DNA of 9,199 nucleotides from an uncultured bacterium (GTDB taxonomy: Bacteria > Bacteroidota > Bacteroidia > Chitinophagales > CAIODY01), in contig CAIQHW010000367.1 of NCBI GenBank assembly GCA_903871715.1, positions 1 through 9,199 on the forward strand. The letters are read 5' to 3'. Below, piece after piece: positions 6,701 through 9,199 of the stretch. Below the pieces are notes generated by a model that saw only the letters and a program-made list of their open reading frames with translations, did no database searches and was not told the origin of the DNA. The position numbers were made by a program, and so were the translations under genes. Position 1 is the first letter of the stretch. The number at the start of each line of letters is the position of its first letter.

Positions 6701-7395
6701 CAGTTGGCTGGTTGGGTTGATAGGTTTTGCAAAATCAATTTTATGTTCGCTTCTTGCTCCAAAAATTGTGTTTGTGGCAACAATTGTTCACCATACCAAC
6801 TGCGCTCATATTGCCGCGTAATTTTTTTCCAATCAGGCAACGATTGCCAATTTTGCAACTCCAAATTATAATCAAAATTGGTTTTTTCTTTGCGCCATTT
6901 GATGTAATTAAATTGGTGCAAATTTTTAAGTACCATCAAATAATAAATACGTAATGCCAATCGCCAATCCTGCTGCTGTTGGGCATTGCGAAGCAAATAT
7001 TCTAAATCAGTTTCTAATAATTTTTCTTCAGCTTGGGCAATATCTAAATTCAAATTGCTTACATTTTTATCTACAGTTTTTTGCAATAAAAATCGGCTTA
7101 CTAAAAATAAAATGAGCAACACGACAGCAATGATTAAAATAATTTGCGCAGCCGAACCTAATTGAAAAGAAGGCACTTTTATCGGACGAGAATTAGCATG
7201 ACTACTGCGTTGTGATTTTTCTTTATTTGCTTTTCGCACATCATCTTGATAATCTAAATCTTTGGTCAGTTTTTCCCAATCTGTTTTTTTAATTTTCTGC
7301 GATGACTGCGAAATGCTTTGTGCAAAAGCATTTACAGGCAATTGAAGAATCAATGCTACAAAAATGCTCAACAATATTTGATAAAAGTGTTTCAA
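6700..7395 (-). CDS. DUF4129 domain-containing membrane protein
   Basis: First gene of the minus-strand pair; biochemical role unknown. Residues 1-25 form a signal peptide (FYQILLSIFVALILQLPVNAFA). A Lys/Ser-rich periplasmic stretch follows at about 30-72, and one membrane helix lies at about 81-104 (QIILIIAVVLLILFLVSRFLL). The cytosolic C-terminal DUF4129 domain shows its usual signature: DWRLALRIYYLMVLKNL at 143-159, IKWRKEKTNFDYNLEL at 165-180, and YERSWYG at 196-202. The start is a TTG at 7395. No in-frame ATG occurs before residue 153 and the upstream reading frame lacks one too, so TTG is the only reasonable choice for a start that keeps the signal peptide. Its stop overlaps the DUF4350 start by one base. 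Proteins of this type typically occur in MoxR/DUF58-type envelope clusters. The 231-residue length is normal for the short form. Confidence 0.87.
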   Translation of the reverse strand: MKHFYQILLSIFVALILQLPVNAFAQSISQSSQKIKKTDWEKLTKDLDYQDDVRKANKEKSQRSSHANSRPIKVPSFQLGSAAQIILIIAVVLLILFLVSRFLLQKTVDKNVSNLNLDIAQAEEKLLETDLEYLLRNAQQQQDWRLALRIYYLMVLKNLHQFNYIKWRKEKTNFDYNLELQNWQSLPDWKKITRQYERSWYGEQLLPQTQFLEQEANIKLILQNLSTQPAN

Positions 7396-7452
7396 AATTT
7401 TACAACAAAATGGCTGTGAAAATAAAAATTGATAGCTGAATAAAAGAACTAA

Positions 7453-7472
7453 AAATTTTCCCCCTAAAATTT
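7453..7472. repeat. Short A/T inverted repeat with C-rich loop
   Basis: AAATTTT and AAAATTT form a 7-base inverted repeat around the loop CCCCCT, in the 129-base gap between the divergent DUF4129 and ROK kinase genes. The run of five C is unusual in this A/T-rich DNA. It could be an operator or simply chance; nothing else supports a function. Confidence 0.25.
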
Positions 7473-7494
7473 AAACCACCAACTGAATCCTATT

Positions 7495-7502
7495 TATTTT
7501 CG
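7495..7502 (+). promoter_or_regulatory. Candidate -7 element for the ROK kinase gene
   Basis: TATTTTCG matches the Bacteroidota -7 consensus TAnnTTTG at all but one position and lies 22 bases before the ATG of the ROK kinase, a usual distance for this phylum. A -33 TTG is not visible upstream, so support is partial. It would drive the kinase and the methyltransferase gene that follows. I found no equally good element for the divergent DUF4129 gene in the same gap. Confidence 0.35.
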
Positions 7503-7524
7503 TAAAATTATTTTTCAAAAAATT

Positions 7525-8478
7525 ATGCTGAAAGAAATTGTTGTGGGCATTGATATTGGTGGAACCAATGTGGTGGCTGGTTTTGTAACTATCGAAGGAA
7601 AAATTTTGCAAACCATTCATCATCCTGTAAAACAGTTTGAAACGCCCGAATTGCTAGCAAATACATTTTCAGAAGAAATTATTTTCGTTTGTAAAAAAAA
7701 TAATTGGGTGCTAAAAGGCATCGGCATTGGCGCACCAAATGGCAATTATTTTAATGGCACTATCGAGTTTGCACCCAATTTGCCGTGGAGAGGAATTATT
7801 CCTTTAGCACAATTATTCGCCACCAAATGCAATACCACAGCCATTTTAACCAACGATGCCAACGCAGCAGCCATTGGCGAAATGATTTTTGGTGCAGCAA
7901 AAGGCATGAAAGACTTTTTGATGATAACGCTTGGAACCGGCTTGGGAAGCGGTATTGTAGCCAATGGCGAATTAATTTATGGGCATGATGGCTTTGCTGG
8001 CGAAGTGGGGCACACCATTGCCGTAAAAAATGGAAGAGCCTGCGGATGTGGCAGGAAAGGCTGTTTGGAGACTTATGCTTCGGCAACTGGCATTGCAAAA
8101 ACGGTGGTACAATGGTTAAATGAAGGGCAAGAAAGTGTGTTGAAAAATATTCCTGCCGAAAAAATTAATTCCTACAAAATTTATGAAGCTGCTTTGCAAC
8201 AAGATAAATTGGCGTTGAAGGCGTTTAGATTTACCGCCGAAATATTGGGCGAAAGCCTTGCCAATGCTGTAGCTTACACTAGTCCACAAGCGATAATTTT
8301 ATTTGGTGGCTTGGCAAATGCTGGCGAATTTTTGGTGCAGCAAATTCAATTTTTTATGGAAGAAAATTTGCTGCAAATTTATAAAGGAAAAGTAAAAATC
8401 ATGTTGTCGCAATTGCCCGAAAGTGATGCAGCCATCTTGGGTGCAGCTTCGTTGATTTGGAAAAAATTTAAAAATTAA
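7525..8478 (+). CDS. ROK-family sugar kinase (glucokinase-like)
   Basis: Cytoplasmic ATP-dependent sugar kinase of the ROK family, most likely glucokinase (glucose to glucose-6-phosphate); N-acetylglucosamine or N-acetylmannosamine kinase is possible. The N-terminal phosphate-binding motif is GIDIGGTNVVAG at 8-19. LTNDANAAAIGE at 108-119 holds the catalytic base D111. LGTGLGSGIV at 136-145 is the second phosphate motif. GEVGHTIAVKNGRACGCGRKGCLE at 159-182 is the ROK signature, with zinc ligands H163, C173, C175 and C180 all present; E160 and H163 also contact sugar in known members. The C-terminus has FGGLANAGE and AAILGAASLIW, as in the family. At 317 residues it is full length. There is no helix-turn-helix at the N-terminus, so it is a kinase rather than a NagC-type repressor. 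It starts at an ATG and is followed 10 bases later by a methyltransferase gene, so the two are probably co-transcribed. Confidence 0.94.
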   Translation: MLKEIVVGIDIGGTNVVAGFVTIEGKILQTIHHPVKQFETPELLANTFSEEIIFVCKKNNWVLKGIGIGAPNGNYFNGTIEFAPNLPWRGIIPLAQLFATKCNTTAILTNDANAAAIGEMIFGAAKGMKDFLMITLGTGLGSGIVANGELIYGHDGFAGEVGHTIAVKNGRACGCGRKGCLETYASATGIAKTVVQWLNEGQESVLKNIPAEKINSYKIYEAALQQDKLALKAFRFTAEILGESLANAVAYTSPQAIILFGGLANAGEFLVQQIQFFMEENLLQIYKGKVKIMLSQLPESDAAILGAASLIWKKFKN

Positions 8479-8488
8479 ATCGCATATT

Positions 8489-9199
8489 TTGCATCAAATT
8501 ATAGCGTACTTAAAATATTTGTTGAAGGCAAAAAACCAGCATGGCGTTCACTCTCCGTTTGTTTTTAACCTGATGTTACAAGTGTTGCGCAGCAAAAAAC
8601 ATTTTTATGCTTTTGATGAAATTGAATTTGTAAAAAAGCAATTGCTCGAAAAAAACAATCACATTACACAAGTGGAATATGGTGCTGGAAGCCGCAATAA
8701 TGCTGGCGATTTAAAATCTATTTCCACCCTAATAAAACAAGTAAGCATGCCCAAACAGCAAGGCGAATGGCTGTTTAAATTGGTGCAACTTTTTCAGTCA
8801 AACAGCATTTTAGAAATGGGAACATGCCTTGGCATCAGCACTTTGTATTTGGGTTTGGAAAATAAAAACAGAAAAATAATTACGCTCGAAGGTAATCCTG
8901 ATTCGGCTGCCATGGCACAAAAAATATTTACGCAATTAGAGTTGAACAACATCAAAATATTGCAAGGCAGATTTGATGAAACCCTTGCCGTTGCTTTATC
9001 GCAGCTCCAGCAAATTGATTTTGCTTTTATAGATGGCAATCATCGTTATGAACCAACGATGAAATATTTTCATCAAATTTTTCCATTTACCAATGAAAAT
9101 TCGGTGTTGATTTTTCACGATATTCATTGGAGTAAGGAAATGGAAAAAGCTTGGGCTGAATTGTGTAACGAGCCGCAGGTAAGCATTTCAATAGATTTA
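8489..9199 (+). CDS. SAM-dependent O-methyltransferase-like protein (3' partial)
   Basis: Class I SAM-dependent methyltransferase, open for all 237 visible codons to the window edge. Residues 8-30 hold LKYLLKAKNQHGVHSPFVFNL, an N-terminal motif I associate with a Bacteroidota group of such proteins. Motif I, the SAM-binding glycine loop, is ILEMGTCLGISTLYLG at 107-122; the acidic end of strand 2 is TLEGNP at 132-137; FAFIDGNHRYE at 178-188 is the O-methyltransferase-type metal/substrate region (Methyltransf_24-like); IFHDIHWSKEMEKAW at 208-222 follows strand 5. The fold is clear; the substrate is not. The start is a TTG 10 bases after the ROK kinase stop, because no ATG lies before the HGVHSPF motif; an ATT just upstream is the only other option. 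About 10-30 residues are probably missing at the C-terminus. Confidence 0.85.
   Translation, partial: MHQIIAYLKYLLKAKNQHGVHSPFVFNLMLQVLRSKKHFYAFDEIEFVKKQLLEKNNHITQVEYGAGSRNNAGDLKSISTLIKQVSMPKQQGEWLFKLVQLFQSNSILEMGTCLGISTLYLGLENKNRKIITLEGNPDSAAMAQKIFTQLELNNIKILQGRFDETLAVALSQLQQIDFAFIDGNHRYEPTMKYFHQIFPFTNENSVLIFHDIHWSKEMEKAWAELCNEPQVSISIDL

Noticed and set aside
7796..8098. Long minus-strand open frame inside the kinase gene
   Set aside because: It lies wholly within a well-supported ROK kinase and its product is low-complexity Arg/Trp/His-rich, typical of an antisense shadow.
8794..9039. Minus-strand open frame near the right end
   Set aside because: The plus strand here encodes clear methyltransferase motifs, and the antisense product has no recognisable features.
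1..9199. A defence island, mobile element, CRISPR array or RNA gene
   Set aside because: I saw no transposase, integrase, direct repeat array, tRNA cloverleaf or rRNA sequence, and nearly all bases are covered by recognisable chromosomal genes.

Overview
The window is one end of a contig from a low-GC member of the Bacteroidota (Bacteroidetes). Several things point there: A/T-rich intergenic DNA without Shine-Dalgarno sites, a long-form QueA, a small secreted protein built like a type IX secretion C-terminal domain, a DUF4129/DUF4350 membrane pair, and a lipoprotein with a CX4CH haem-like motif. I cannot place it below phylum; the proteins would fit Chitinophagales or Sphingobacteriales. The first 33 bases are not biological. 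They match the Illumina TruSeq read-2 adapter with one base missing, so the contig begins in untrimmed adapter and the first gene is cut there.

Layout. (1) 34-455, minus: a truncated lipoprotein, probably a c-type-cytochrome-like protein. (2) 516-3487, plus: a compact run of YigZ/IMPACT-family protein, QueA (queuosine tRNA modification), a 113-residue secreted beta-rich protein and a PhnP-like metallo-beta-lactamase-fold hydrolase. The first two genes overlap by 4 bases. (3) 3531-5138, plus: an APC-superfamily amino acid permease of the cationic amino acid transporter type. (4) 5162-7395, minus: DUF4129 protein then DUF4350 protein, translationally coupled through a TGATG junction and convergent with the permease. 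(5) 7525-9199, plus: a ROK-family sugar kinase followed 10 bases later by a SAM-dependent O-methyltransferase-like gene that runs off the right edge.

Most of this is ordinary chromosomal housekeeping and accessory metabolism: tRNA modification, amino acid uptake, sugar phosphorylation and envelope proteins of unknown role. I see no mobile element, CRISPR array, rRNA, tRNA or phage gene, and no gap without a gene exceeds about 130 bases. I found no convincing new multi-gene system. The points most worth a second look are the adapter-chimeric contig end, the free-standing T9SS-CTD-like protein, the DUF4129/DUF4350 pair without its usual MoxR and DUF58 partners, the PhnP-like enzyme with no phosphonate genes, and the high share of non-ATG starts (four of nine genes).
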